A stretch of DNA of 64,000 bases, from NCBI GenBank assembly GCA_020881915.1, contig JAJFPB010000004.1, positions 3,720,001 to 3,784,000 on the forward strand, in the 5' to 3' direction. Every line of letters starts with the position of its first letter. The first letter of the stretch is position 1. Position numbers and translations under genes: made by a program. This document shows positions 54,393 through 64,000 of the stretch, piece after piece. Source of the stretch: Paramyrothecium sp. XJ0827 (taxonomy: Eukaryota > Ascomycota > Sordariomycetes > Hypocreales > Stachybotryaceae). The notes under the pieces are model-generated. The model did no database searches. It saw nothing but the letters and a program-made list of their open reading frames with translations, and had not been told where the DNA came from.

Positions 54393-56119
54393 ATGACGGT
54401 CATCACCAATGGCACCAAACTCAACGGCACCAATGGCGTCGCCAATACCGATGCGTCAAAACTTCGTAGGGCTGAGGAACTAGATGATGTAAGAGCGCCC
54501 TTTCTCAAATAAATTTATCACTGCCAGTCGTCATTCTTTTCCCTTGCTGATAATATGGAAGCTGCTTGGGGCTGTGAGGGAGCTCATCATCCCGTTCATC
54601 AGAGCCGCAGATGATGCAGCCGCTCATAGGGAGACCGGAAATATCCCTGTCAACTCGAATGGAGTGTCGAGCAATGTCCTGGTGGACTCTCACACACCTG
54701 CTGAGCTCGCCACCAAAATGAAGTTCCTCCTGCCCGACGAGGGCCAGGGCAAGGACGGCCTCCTGGCTGGTATTCAAAATATCCTGCGGTACAGCGTCAA
54801 CACATGGGATCAAGGCTTCTTGGACAAGTTGTATGCAAGCACAAATCCTGTTAGTCATGTGCCTGCAACACCTCTGTCTTAACTAGATTGCTAATGCGTC
54901 CACAGGTTGGTGTGATATCGGATTTGGTCCTTTCCGTGCTCAACACCAACGTAAGCTCATCCCCGATTTGTCCTTCATCCCGTCACCATCTAATCCGTCA
55001 AAGTTGCATGTCTTCCAAGTATCGCCTGCTTTGACAGTCGTAGAGAAGACGACAGCAAAGACCTTTGCGAGGTTGTTTGGGTTCTCTGGTCCCTTCGCCG
55101 GTGGTGTCACTTGCCAGGGAGGTAGCGCATCTAATCTGACGTCGCTGATTGTTGCTCGCAACACTCTGTTTCCTGATTGCAAGTCAGCGGGAACTCGGCA
55201 GCACGAATTTGTCGTCTTCACGAGTGCTCATGGTCACTACTCCGTTGCCAAGGCTGCCATGATCTCCGGAATTGGCGACTCCAACGTTTGGGACGTCCCT
55301 ACTGACGACCAGGGGCGAATGAATCCTGAAGCTCTGCGCGAACTAGCCTCGCGAGCCAAAGCCGATGGCAAAATCCCTTTGTACGTCAATGCGACCGCGG
55401 GAACGACCGTCTGGGGATCGTATGATCCGTTCGAGGAGATCTCGAGCGTCTGCAAGGAGTTCGGCATGTGGATGCACATTGACGGCAGCTGGGGCGGCCC
55501 TGTCATCTTCTCCAAGACGCACAAGTGGAAGCTTCAGGGCTCGCACCTCGCCGACTCCCTGACCGTCAATCCCCACAAGATGATGAACGTGCCGACGACG
55601 TGCTCTTTCCTGTTGGGACCTGACATGAGGATCTTCAACAAGGCCAACTCCACCAGTGCTGGCTATCTTTTCCATAGCGATGGCGGCGAGGACACCTGGG
55701 ATTTGGCTGACCTCACGCTACAATGCGGCAGGCGGGGAGACAGCTTGAAGGCGGCGCTCGCCTGGCTGTATTACGGTGCAGACGGCTTCGAACGCCAAAT
55801 CGACCATGCCTTCGAGATGGCAGAGTATCTCTACCGACTGGTCAAGGACACGGGCAAGTTCTCCTTGGTATCCAGCGACCCGCCACCTTGCCTGCAAGTG
55901 TGCTTCTACTATGCACCCGATGGTGCCGTCAGTAATGATGCGGCTGCCAACACCAAGAGGACGCAAACCATGGTGCAGAAGCTAATAGCTCGTGGCTTCA
56001 TGGTGGATTACGCTCCTGGCAACAAGGGCCATTTCTTCCGCATCGTCGTCAATGCCCAGACTCTCCCAGGAACTGTAGAGGGCTTGGTAAAGGCGCTTCT
56101 GGAAGCTGGAAGTGAATAG
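54393..56119 (+). CDS. Group II PLP-dependent decarboxylase, glutamate decarboxylase-like, 514 aa
   Basis: Four exons: 54393-54488, 54562-54849, 54906-54950 and 55004-56119, all joined in phase 0. A cytosolic pyridoxal-phosphate enzyme. The Schiff-base lysine is Lys335 in NPHKMM; the cofactor-binding Asp lies in HIDGSWGG; other family blocks are GGVTCQGGSASNLTSL, HGHYSVAKAAMISGIG, NATAGTTVWGSYDPF and CGRRGDSLKAALAW. It groups with animal GAD65/67 and cysteine-sulfinate decarboxylase (group II) rather than plant and bacterial GadB, so the substrate could be glutamate (giving GABA), aspartate or cysteine sulfinate. The first 30 residues are polar. Conserved PLP and His residues are intact, so it should be active. 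Confidence 0.9.
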
Positions 56120-56902
56120 AAGATTTAGATAGATGACGAGGCATGATCTGATGATAGAGGCATAGACCTACCCGCATCAACATACGTTCAAATTGCGGAG
56201 CTGGCACAGGTGGAATATAGATGACGGAGAGAACCTAGAAGGAGCGGTGGTTAAGTATTCTGAGATAGGGGAAGTATCATACAATCATGTATCACGTGGC
56301 TTCTATCTGCTCTTACGCGAGAAAGGGTATCAAGCAGGAAGGAAAAACAATAGTGTGTGGAAACGGTAGATCACCTTGGGCAAGGACGGGTAACTCTTCA
56401 CTTTTACGTTTAGGAATTGTGTATTATCTAAGGCGAAATGGTATATGAGTAAGTGGGAGGAACTGACACATATGTATTTATTCAACGAATTTTGGAAATA
56501 GTTTATATACTCTGGTTCATGCTTTTGCAAATCCGGGTTGTCAACGGCCTTCATTTTAAGTCTCTGATGTATGTACAAATGAGCATGGCCCGAGATCCAG
56601 ATATTATACATGATCTGGCATTGTGATGAAGAATCTGTTCTGCCACAAAGGTCCATTTTATAACCCAGGGAAGGGAAAAGTCAATTACCTCTCAACAACA
56701 GGTAAACGGATTGCAGAATGAAGTCAAGGGTCTTGTTTGCCTGAACACCAAAGTGGGGACACGGCCGAGGTTCTGGGCCGCTAAAAATTGTTATCTTATC
56801 GACCAAAAAAAGTTCCAAAAAATTCTGGTATTCTTCCTACAGCTCTTCCTCACCCCACCACTTCCTCCTCTCACCTCGAGCCAATTGAAACATCTGAGCA
56901 GG
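56120..56902. other. Intergenic: decarboxylase 3' flank, NOP9 promoter
   Basis: The left half is AT-rich and fits 3' untranslated sequence; a 108-codon minus frame there is AT-driven and has no family features. The right part is the NOP9 promoter and leader. Confidence 0.45.
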
Positions 56903-59113
56903 ATGCCGAAGCCGCGCACGAAACGGACAGACCTCCGCGAGGAGCGGAAGCGCAAACGCCGCGATGAAACCGAAGAGAGCAGGCCTAAGCGCTCCCGCAG
57001 AGACGCGCAGCAGGACGGCGACTACGGAATGGAGGACGGCGCAGACGAAGGCCAGCAGCAGCCTGGAGGCGAGAAGGAGTTCTTCGGTATGCTGGCCGAC
57101 GACGAGCAGGAGTATTTCCGCCGTGCCGATGAGCTGCTCGAGCTCAACCAGTTTCCGCAGGCGGAGGATCGCGACATTTTCCTCGAGAGCGTCTGGCGCG
57201 AGGCGCAGGGCAAGGAGCTCAAGCTCGCCAGCAGCCAGTCCTGCTCGCGGCTCATGGAGAGACTGATTCAGTTGTCCAACACATCCCAGAAGAAGCATCT
57301 GTTCGAAGCCTTTGCCGGCCATTTCCTGTCCCTGGTGCAGCATCGATTCGCGAGCCATTGCTGCGAGGCCCTCTTCCTGCGCTCCGCAGGTGTCGTGACG
57401 CAGGAACTGGGCTCCGGCTTTGTATTGGATACTAAGGGTGCTGGCGAGGAGGAGCAGCGCCCGGAGGCGTCGATGGAGGATCTGTATCTCGCAACCTTGG
57501 ATGAGCTCGAGGGTCACCTGGGATACCTCATCACCGACCGCTTCGCCTCACACACTTTACGAGCGCTATTGTTGGTATTGTCCGGACGGCCGCTGGACGA
57601 CGCTTCATCACGAACCCTCATCAAGAGTAAGAAGAAGGAAAAGATTTCTGTTGCCGGAGTCCAACCTGTGGGCGAGGGCGAGGGTGGCGTTCGCGCGGTA
57701 CCGCAGTCTTTCAACATGGCAGTCAAGAAGATCATCCAAGACTCGACTTCCGAAATCGACGCAACAAGTTTACGAGTCCTCGCAACCCATCCCATCGGAA
57801 ACCCTACGCTGCAGCTGCTCCTTGAGCTTGAGCTTGCGCTGAGCAAGGCGGATCAAACGACGGACAACTCAAAACCTATGCTTTTGCTTCAACTACTTCC
57901 CGGTGCCCCGCAGACTTTGAGTGAGGACACTTCAGAGGCTGCAGTGTTCATCAACAGCATGATCTATGATCAAATAGGATCGCGCCTCGTCGAGACGATC
58001 ATCACTCATTGCCCCGGCAAGATCTTCAAGGCTCTCAACCAGAACATTTTCCTTCCTCGCATATCTAGTTATGTTCGGAATGACGTGTCCTCCTATGCCG
58101 CCATCCGTGTCCTCAACCGGCTTGGAAAGGAGGATTTGGCCGAAGCCGTCGACAAGATTGCGCCTACCGTTCCTCAACTCGTTACCAAAGGACGATTCAA
58201 CGTTCTCAAGGCGTTGTTTGAGCGGTGCTCCGTTAGAGGCATCCAGGATGAGATCAAGAAGCTGATGAAGGGATTGCGCGAGGGGTGCGGCTCTGAGCCA
58301 GAGGCTCTGGTCAACACCCTCTGCGCTCTGGACGAGGAGGAAAAGCAAAAGGACAAGAAGAACGTGCAGGAGCTTACGCGGAATGCTTATGCCATTCGAT
58401 CCCACGGTGCTCAGCTGCTGACCACACTGCTCGCGGTGCCTGGTCCCAGCAAAGGCGTACAGGAATCGCTCTTGGCGCTTAGCCCTGAGAAGCTTCTCAA
58501 GCTTGCTACCGTATCTATGCCCACAGTCACACTCCTTACAACCGCTCTCGGAGCCCCATCAACCAACCCTGCGTTTCACAAGACCATTGTAGGAAAGCTT
58601 GCCCCTCATATCGCGGAGCTTGCAACATCTCAGTCCGGACACAATCTCGTCCTAGCAATCGTGGAAGTCCCAAGCAAAGGCAAGGAACGAAGCGTTCCTT
58701 TCCACGTGAAGGAAGCTGTGATGGCGCAACTCGGAAGCAAGGAGGCCGAGCTCAGGGAGAGCTGGATGGGACGAAGCGTTTGGCGCGGATGGAAGGGCGA
58801 CATGTGGAAGACCAGAAGAGCGGACTGGAAGATTTGGATGAGGGAAGTGGACGCGCTGGTACCGAAGCCAGCCCCTTGGGCCTCGCAGCAGGCTAAGCAA
58901 GGGAAGGACGAAGATAGGAGGGCCAGCAAGAGGGATGAGGTAGAGAAGGCCGTAGAGGAAGATGTGGTGGAAGAGAAGGAGGATGAAACAAAGCCTGAGG
59001 AAGTAGAAGAGGACGAACCAGTCGTCGCAGAAGGCGAAAAGAAAAAGAAGAAGAAGGACAAGAAGAAGAAGCGCTCAAAGGAGGAGAGCGGCGACAAAAG
59101 CGTCGACGAATAA
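56903..59113 (+). CDS. NOP9: Nucleolar Pumilio-type RNA-binding protein NOP9, 736 aa
   Basis: Single exon. The basic N-terminus (KRTDLREERKRKRRDE) is a nuclear or nucleolar signal, followed by FFGMLADDEQEYFRRADELLELNQF, which is characteristic of Nop9 orthologs. Eleven or so Pumilio-type helical repeats make up the rest, recognisable from SSQSCSRLMERLIQL, HRFASHCCEALFLRSA, DRFASHTLRALLLVL, THPIGNPTLQLLLELE, DQIGSRLVETIITHCPG and TSQSGHNLVLAIVEVP. In yeast Nop9 binds 20S pre-rRNA and is required for 18S rRNA maturation and 40S assembly. The tail is a Glu/Lys-rich disordered region ending in a lysine block, which suits RNA binding and nucleolar retention. Start: the first ATG after the CT-rich leader; upstream frame has no ATG. 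Confidence 0.93.
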   Translation: MPKPRTKRTDLREERKRKRRDETEESRPKRSRRDAQQDGDYGMEDGADEGQQQPGGEKEFFGMLADDEQEYFRRADELLELNQFPQAEDRDIFLESVWREAQGKELKLASSQSCSRLMERLIQLSNTSQKKHLFEAFAGHFLSLVQHRFASHCCEALFLRSAGVVTQELGSGFVLDTKGAGEEEQRPEASMEDLYLATLDELEGHLGYLITDRFASHTLRALLLVLSGRPLDDASSRTLIKSKKKEKISVAGVQPVGEGEGGVRAVPQSFNMAVKKIIQDSTSEIDATSLRVLATHPIGNPTLQLLLELELALSKADQTTDNSKPMLLLQLLPGAPQTLSEDTSEAAVFINSMIYDQIGSRLVETIITHCPGKIFKALNQNIFLPRISSYVRNDVSSYAAIRVLNRLGKEDLAEAVDKIAPTVPQLVTKGRFNVLKALFERCSVRGIQDEIKKLMKGLREGCGSEPEALVNTLCALDEEEKQKDKKNVQELTRNAYAIRSHGAQLLTTLLAVPGPSKGVQESLLALSPEKLLKLATVSMPTVTLLTTALGAPSTNPAFHKTIVGKLAPHIAELATSQSGHNLVLAIVEVPSKGKERSVPFHVKEAVMAQLGSKEAELRESWMGRSVWRGWKGDMWKTRRADWKIWMREVDALVPKPAPWASQQAKQGKDEDRRASKRDEVEKAVEEDVVEEKEDETKPEEVEEDEPVVAEGEKKKKKKDKKKKRSKEESGDKSVDE

Positions 59114-60244
59114 GTGAGGACATGGATATAGACAGATGCTGTAATGATACCCAGCCAGTATAACTCGTTCAAGTGGTCATGTCGGATCCAAATGAATTCT
59201 CCTGTGGCAAGGCCTATTGTACTTTTGCAACCTGCGACGTGATGGAAAGCTTCAAGGGTGCAGCGTCTGATGGCATGCTCTAGATTTGTTCTACTGGAAG
59301 GCAAGCCTCTCCATTACCCGGATCGCGATGCACGTTCCTTGAAGAGATCGAACAATGTTTAATACGCATAGGGCTCAAGCCAGCACTTCATCAAAGCCGA
59401 GCAGGGAGTGCTACCGCCGAGAGGTGCTGGAAGCTGGCTGGCCGTTCGCTCCCCATCCCTGATAAAGGCATCCAGGGCCACTACTCACCGTCGTCTCTCC
59501 GTCTTCTCACATAGTTCTTAGGCAAAAGGGCCATCCTGACGCAGACATAGAGAGCGTAGCGTACTCGCTTTGCTGCCCTCCCCCCACTTCCCGGTCCTTG
59601 TGAGTAGTCCACATCTCAGCAACAAACAGGAGACACCGGACAACAGCAACCAAATGCCGCAACGGCTGGGCCCTCGTCGCGAGAGGGAAAAGATCGTTTT
59701 GTAAGCGCCAACCTCACAGAAGCGGTCCTTGGCGCATGTTCTACTTGGATTCCAGTTCTGCCGCGAAGGCAGGTTCGCTTTGACGGGCGCCACCTACACG
59801 GAAGGACTATCCGTCAAGAGTTGGACTGACTTGATATTCCGAGCGCGACAGGAACACAACAGGCAGGGAAAGCATTCTTTTCTTTTGCGTCAAATAACTC
59901 ACCGCAGCACGAGGCAAGGTCTTCCGCTCGTCCCCAGCCAGGCTCTACTGGACGGGGTCTCCTCCGGCGCCTCTCCTCCTCCCAAACGAAGAAGCTTCCT
60001 TAGTCCCAGGGATTAGTGGGAGCACCGACAGCGGAACTAATGATTTCCCTCGCATCGGGGAAAAACAAGGCCCATGTGGCATCACCCAGGCCTTTCCCGT
60101 TCCCGCCGCGCGAGTCTGTGCGGTTCGATAGTCCCTCGGATCCTCGCACTTGCTGGTAGACCAGGCTACACTTGACGTCGCCCACTTCCGTCTTTTGTCT
60201 CTGAATTGGACTTGTGCTCATCGACTCCGATTTACAGGGACAAG

Positions 60245-60302
<58 letters not shown>

Positions 60303-61500
60303 AAGAAAAGAAAGAAGAAAAGGAAAGAAAAGGGGCACTAGAACGTTCCGTCCCGAACCTTCGTCACGATCGATTGCGCGATGAAACTAGCACCTGGGTG
60401 CATCGTGAGGAAAAGAAAGCAGCCGCGCCCCCTTACCTCCTTCTTCCTTGCTTCCTTCCCTCTGCGCCACTGCCTTGGTTCCAAATAGAGGGGGGCGTGC
60501 AAATTCATTTGTTTCGTCTTTAGCAGGATTTAAGGTACAGTAAGGTGGTTGGAATCGCCGAACAATTTCGGCCCGCATTGTTTGATCTGCGATTGAGACC
60601 ATGGCGGTTGCGGATCGTTCACGTACGCCAGCCAGCCAGCCCGCTTCCGAGCAAGGGGAATCGAAGAAATGGAGGATCCCGATCCCCCCGACCCGATCCC
60701 CCCTCAGCAAGCGCAGGTGATGGATTGTGACGGTGCGCCCGTACCTCGGGGCCACTTGTGGCTTGCCTGGTTTTTAGTTCCGATGCTCAGGGCTTCGCCG
60801 TGGCCAAGCCTGGCTACTTGCGCATCGGCAAGTTACGCGCGGGGAGACAGATTCCAAATGAGTATTTGTGTGTAAGATTCATGTCAAAGTGAACACATCA
60901 AATCATGAAATCGAATCATTCAAGATGTTTGTGCATATGACTTTTTACTCTTGTTTTTGGGGGCTTTCTAGTTTTTCACCTATCCAGTTGTTCTGTCCGC
61001 CCATTCTCTTCTTTCCCGACGGTGGATATCACCACTGGACAATACATTCCATCACGATGCTCGCCCGTCTGTAATCCATCCATGGTTCTTTGCAACCATA
61101 TGCCCTGGGATATCAAGTATCACACCCTTTCATGATTAGTTAAAACAAGAGAACGCCCACCAACTCCTCGTATGAAAACGGTGATATCATGTAGGCCCTC
61201 GTGCCCGACTTGCCAAACCCAGTGGCTCCCCTTTTTCAACTCGTGCCAACACCACCTCGTGGCACTGCCGGCAACGTATGAGTATGCCGATGCAGCCAAC
61301 GCCGGATTCCAAAGCCCTAAAAGACGCTATGCAAGCCATTTCACCTATTATGAAAACACCCCGCTTAAAACAATCAACTCCTGGAATCGGAGATCCTCCG
61401 GCAATCCTCAAATTCCATACCTCCCCGTACAGAGTAGACTTTTCCTTGCTTAGAGGGATATTACCATCATTGCTCAAAATTTGTGTACAGTCCTGTTCGT
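59114..61500. other. 2.4 kb gene-poor spacer
   Basis: Convergent zone between NOP9 (+) and the gene on the right (-). It contains a (GA)19 array and nearby GACAGA variants, a TAAGGTACAGTAAGG motif near 60530-60545 and AT-rich 3' flank near 60870-61170. No gene was seen; frames of 60-122 codons are shadows of low-complexity sequence. Confidence 0.45.
60247..60284. repeat. (GA)19 dinucleotide microsatellite with GACAGA tail
   Basis: Nineteen perfect GA units, then about three CAGAGA variants to about 60301. A polypurine strand that may form triplex DNA and vary in length. Confidence 0.95.
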
Positions 61501-62746
61501 TTATTTGTCGTTTCTCCATGCTGCATCATCGATGAACGATTCCCAAGAATCATCTAGGGGGCCGCCAGCTTGGGCCATTGAGTCCCACTTCAAAGGAGTT
61601 GCGGTATTGTTGTCGAACAGATCCGGATAAGCCTCATGCTCGGTTTCCTCCATCTTGACCGCCCGAGGTACGTCCAGTCCATCGTAGTACGGTCCTGGAT
61701 TCATCCAGTCTTGACCGTAAATGTTTTGGGTGAAGGCATTGTTCATATCCATGCCACCCATCAGCATCTTTGCCTCGGCAGGAAGCTCAGTCGTAAAGGG
61801 TGACTCGGTGGGGTTGTAGGTGGTAGGCATAGTGTGAGAGAGACTAGGTGTTGACCACGTTCTAGGCGTCTCAGATGAATGGGATCCATTGGATCCGGGC
61901 GTGAGCGCGGGCGGCGACACGGCGCCGTCTTGACTCGTCGGCTCCGACGGGGCTACACAAGAAACCGATCGTCTATGTTGTGCGTGAGTTATTGAAGCCG
62001 GTTCCTGATAGTTGACGTGGCTGAAGGTTGGGGAAATGGGACTTTGAGACGCGTCTTCGCGTTGTGCCATTTGTCCGGGATACTCGGAGTTAGGCGCACG
62101 CTGCGATACTTGCTGCGCTTGCTTGCCGACATTAGGGAAAGACTGGGCAAACAATCGGTTGATTTCGTTCTCACGCCAATCATCATTGGTGCGGGCCAAC
62201 AAAGCAGACATGGCAACTCGGTTGGAAAGGTAGGCCTCGACTCTGAAGTTCATGTCCGGAGACGAAGTTTGCACGTGTGATCCCAGTAGTCGGTAGGAGC
62301 GAGGGAACTCATCCTCCTCCTCCTCGTACATCTCTTCCTTCATGACGATCTCTTCGGTGATGCGAAAGCCTTTGCCGGTGCGCTTCTTGTGGATCTCGCT
62401 AGCCATGCGGGCAGATTGCACGCGTGCCTCGATACTACGGTCTGCACGTCTAGAAGCTGCGATGTATGCCCGTTCTTGGTTCTCTTCGTGTGAACGCTCG
62501 GTCTGGTACAAGAGTTAGTCAGGAAAGCTGATATTTTGACAACGTGCAATGAGCAGACGAAAGCGGCATGGATAGACCCAGCGACAGATGATCGGAACGA
62601 CCGGGATGTAAGTGGAAATGTGCAGTGGGAATAACGGCCAACAGTAGGAACGTCAAAGCGGGATGAAGTCGTACCTTGCGCTGGATTTTGTCAGAAGGCA
62701 TCGACGCCATGTCGAACTTGCCGATATCGAGTGATCGCTTGGGCAT
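61501..62746 (-). CDS. Conserved-looking charged protein of unknown function, 357 aa
   Basis: Two exons: 62675-62746 and 61501-62502, with a 172 bp intron that is longer than the others here but has donor GTACGA, branch CTAAC and acceptor CAG, and joins QRK-TERSHEEN in phase 0. The N-terminal third is helical and charged (KKRTGKGFRITEEIVMKEEMYEEEEDEFPRSYRLLG) and looks well constrained; the centre is Ser/Pro/Gln/Thr-rich and the C-terminus acidic (WESFIDDAAW). This resembles a transcriptional co-regulator: a folded N-terminal part with an activation-like tail. I do not recognise a named family and give no function. No signal peptide or membrane helix. Confidence 0.7.
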
Positions 62747-64000
62747 CGTAACTGGTGTTTGGACAGCTATGTCCAGGTGTAGATGGAAGGGTGGCTTTCT
62801 GTCTTAGTCGAACGAGCTGGGTTTAAATATCCGTAGGGAGTCTCGTACGTTGGCGGGGAAGGGAGAATTGTTTTGAGTTCAAAGAACTGCAAAGGGCGAT
62901 AGTAGCACCGACGGAGAGTTGAGACTAAACGCTCTAGATTCGACTGTCCTTGGTTGTGTTGGAGGGACGGCAGCGTTTGGAATTGGTGCCAAATTCGCAG
63001 CTCCCAAGAATGGCAAGTAAGCTAACAAGTGCTGCGGGCAGAAGTTGGTTGACTAGGCCAGGATACGCAAGGGTGGCGTAATTACCGGACTCGAAAAGAT
63101 TTGTCGATCTGAGAGAACGAGAAAAGGCCTTGCTTTGCTGTTGGAGGAGGTGAAAGGAGGACCGTGACGACTTTAAACCAGTGGCTTGGTGTGATTCGAG
63201 ACGGGCCGGAAGTCAGATGCACAATATGCTCTGTGTTGCTTGTGGTTGCTGATGCTTTGGTTGTAGCAATGCAGTGTAGCTATCGGAAGAAGCAAGCCGA
63301 AAGCTTGATGAGAGGTTGTCAGGGGGCACAGACTCCGAGACAATTGTTGGTATGAAGAAGGGGTCGGGCAAAGAATCGGGAGAGCCGTACTAAGCTGGGC
63401 CCATTTTGGATATATATATGGAAATGCTGCATTGGCAGCAGACCAAGCATGGCAGGCCTTTGGTGGTTCGATCCGGTATTGATCGAAAAGTGTTTGATCG
63501 GGTGTCAGAGTGACGATCGATCTCGATGCTCTCTGGTTCGTTAGCGCCGAGGCAGGGAACAAAGTAGCACGACGGTACATGCGGTACATGCCCTCCCCTC
63601 CCCTCCCCGCCCACACCTCACCGCGCCGCACCTCACCTCACCTTACTTCATTCTCCCGTCTTGTCGCCCTGCCCTCCCCAGTCCGGCGGGTGCCCACTGA
63701 AAAGCGAGAAGCTGCTTGGATGGCGGGAGCACAGAGTTTCTCTGCATGGCAGCTAGTGGGCGGGGGAGACCGAGCCAAGCCAAGCGCAAAGCAAAAAGCA
63801 AAAGCAAGGCCTAGGGTTCGGGTCTGGCAGGCTACCGTTACCGTGGTTCAATCACGGAAATAAATTGGAGAGGGAAGAGGAGAGGAGAAGGAAGACGACG
63901 GGGGCGTGCAATTAGAAGGACGGGCAAGGGGCCGGGGCGTGTGCGGGAAGCCGAAGAACAAAGAAGAAAGAAGGGGGCTCTTTTTTTTACTTGAGGGGAG
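62747..64000. other. 1.25 kb window end, promoter-like
   Basis: Upstream flank of the unknown gene, followed by promoter-like sequence. TATATATA occurs near 63410-63418. CCCTCCCC/CACCTCACC pyrimidine tracts lie at 63590-63650 and a purine-rich tract at 63868-63900. Any gene it belongs to lies beyond the window. No coding signal was recognised. Confidence 0.45.

Noticed and set aside
56330..56656. 108-codon ATG frame on the minus strand downstream of the decarboxylase
   Set aside because: AT-driven composition in a 3' untranslated region, no family features, no promoter elements.
63820..63860. Second T-arm-like hairpin near CCGTGGTTCAATCACGG
   Set aside because: Loop register is off by one and no A box lies upstream at tRNA spacing.

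Overview
This window is nuclear DNA of a filamentous ascomycete (Pezizomycotina), most likely a sordariomycete, possibly Hypocreales. The evidence is short introns of about 36 to 75 bp with GTRNGT-type donors and CTAAC or CTGAC branch sites, single-gene transcription units separated by 0.4 to 3.5 kb, and eukaryotic housekeeping genes (COG3, FMP25, NOP9, a Sec7-PH exchange factor, an FHA splicing factor). The species assignment is inference. I found no rRNA, tRNA, CRISPR array or intact transposon. About 22 genes are supported, plus two weak candidates. Exon joins were derived by hand from splice signals and reading-frame continuity.

Layout, left to right. 0-7 kb: a tandem-GFA-domain protein (-), the Golgi tether subunit COG3 (-) and, divergent from it, the mitochondrial RCC1-repeat protein FMP25 (+). 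7-24 kb: an MFS drug/polyamine-type transporter (-), a protein tyrosine phosphatase (+), an F-box/ankyrin protein (+), a secreted HNH-type nuclease (+) and a 1510-residue Sec7-PH ARF exchange factor (-). 24-35 kb: a gene-poor, partly AT-rich stretch with a possible small cysteine-containing gene, then an old yellow enzyme (-), a membrane-associated alpha/beta hydrolase-like protein (-) and an aldo-keto reductase (-). 35-46 kb: a SERAC1/NLR-type esterase without a receptor (-), a SNIP1/Pml1 FHA protein (-), an unknown protein (-), a haloacid dehalogenase (-) and a four-helix membrane protein (-).

46-50 kb holds the most interesting locus. It is a secreted precursor of 163 residues with four repeats, each ending at a Lys-Arg (Kex2-type) site and each starting with Gln, so it should release a family of near-identical small peptides. 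The repeats differ mostly at silent sites, so the peptide itself appears to be conserved. No peptide-modifying enzyme is encoded nearby.

50-64 kb: an AMMECR1-domain protein (+), a Ras-family GTPase with an unusual C-terminus (-), a group II PLP decarboxylase of the glutamate decarboxylase type (+), the ribosome-biogenesis Pumilio protein NOP9 (+) and a glutamate/serine-rich protein of unknown role (-).

The genes do not form an obvious biosynthetic cluster. The window reads as housekeeping islands (membrane traffic, RNA processing, mitochondria) separated by accessory or environment-facing genes (transporter, secreted nuclease, repeat-peptide precursor, NLR-type esterase, F-box/ankyrin). The gene-poor spacers carry microsatellites and a recurrent AGGTAAGGTA/TACCTACC motif.
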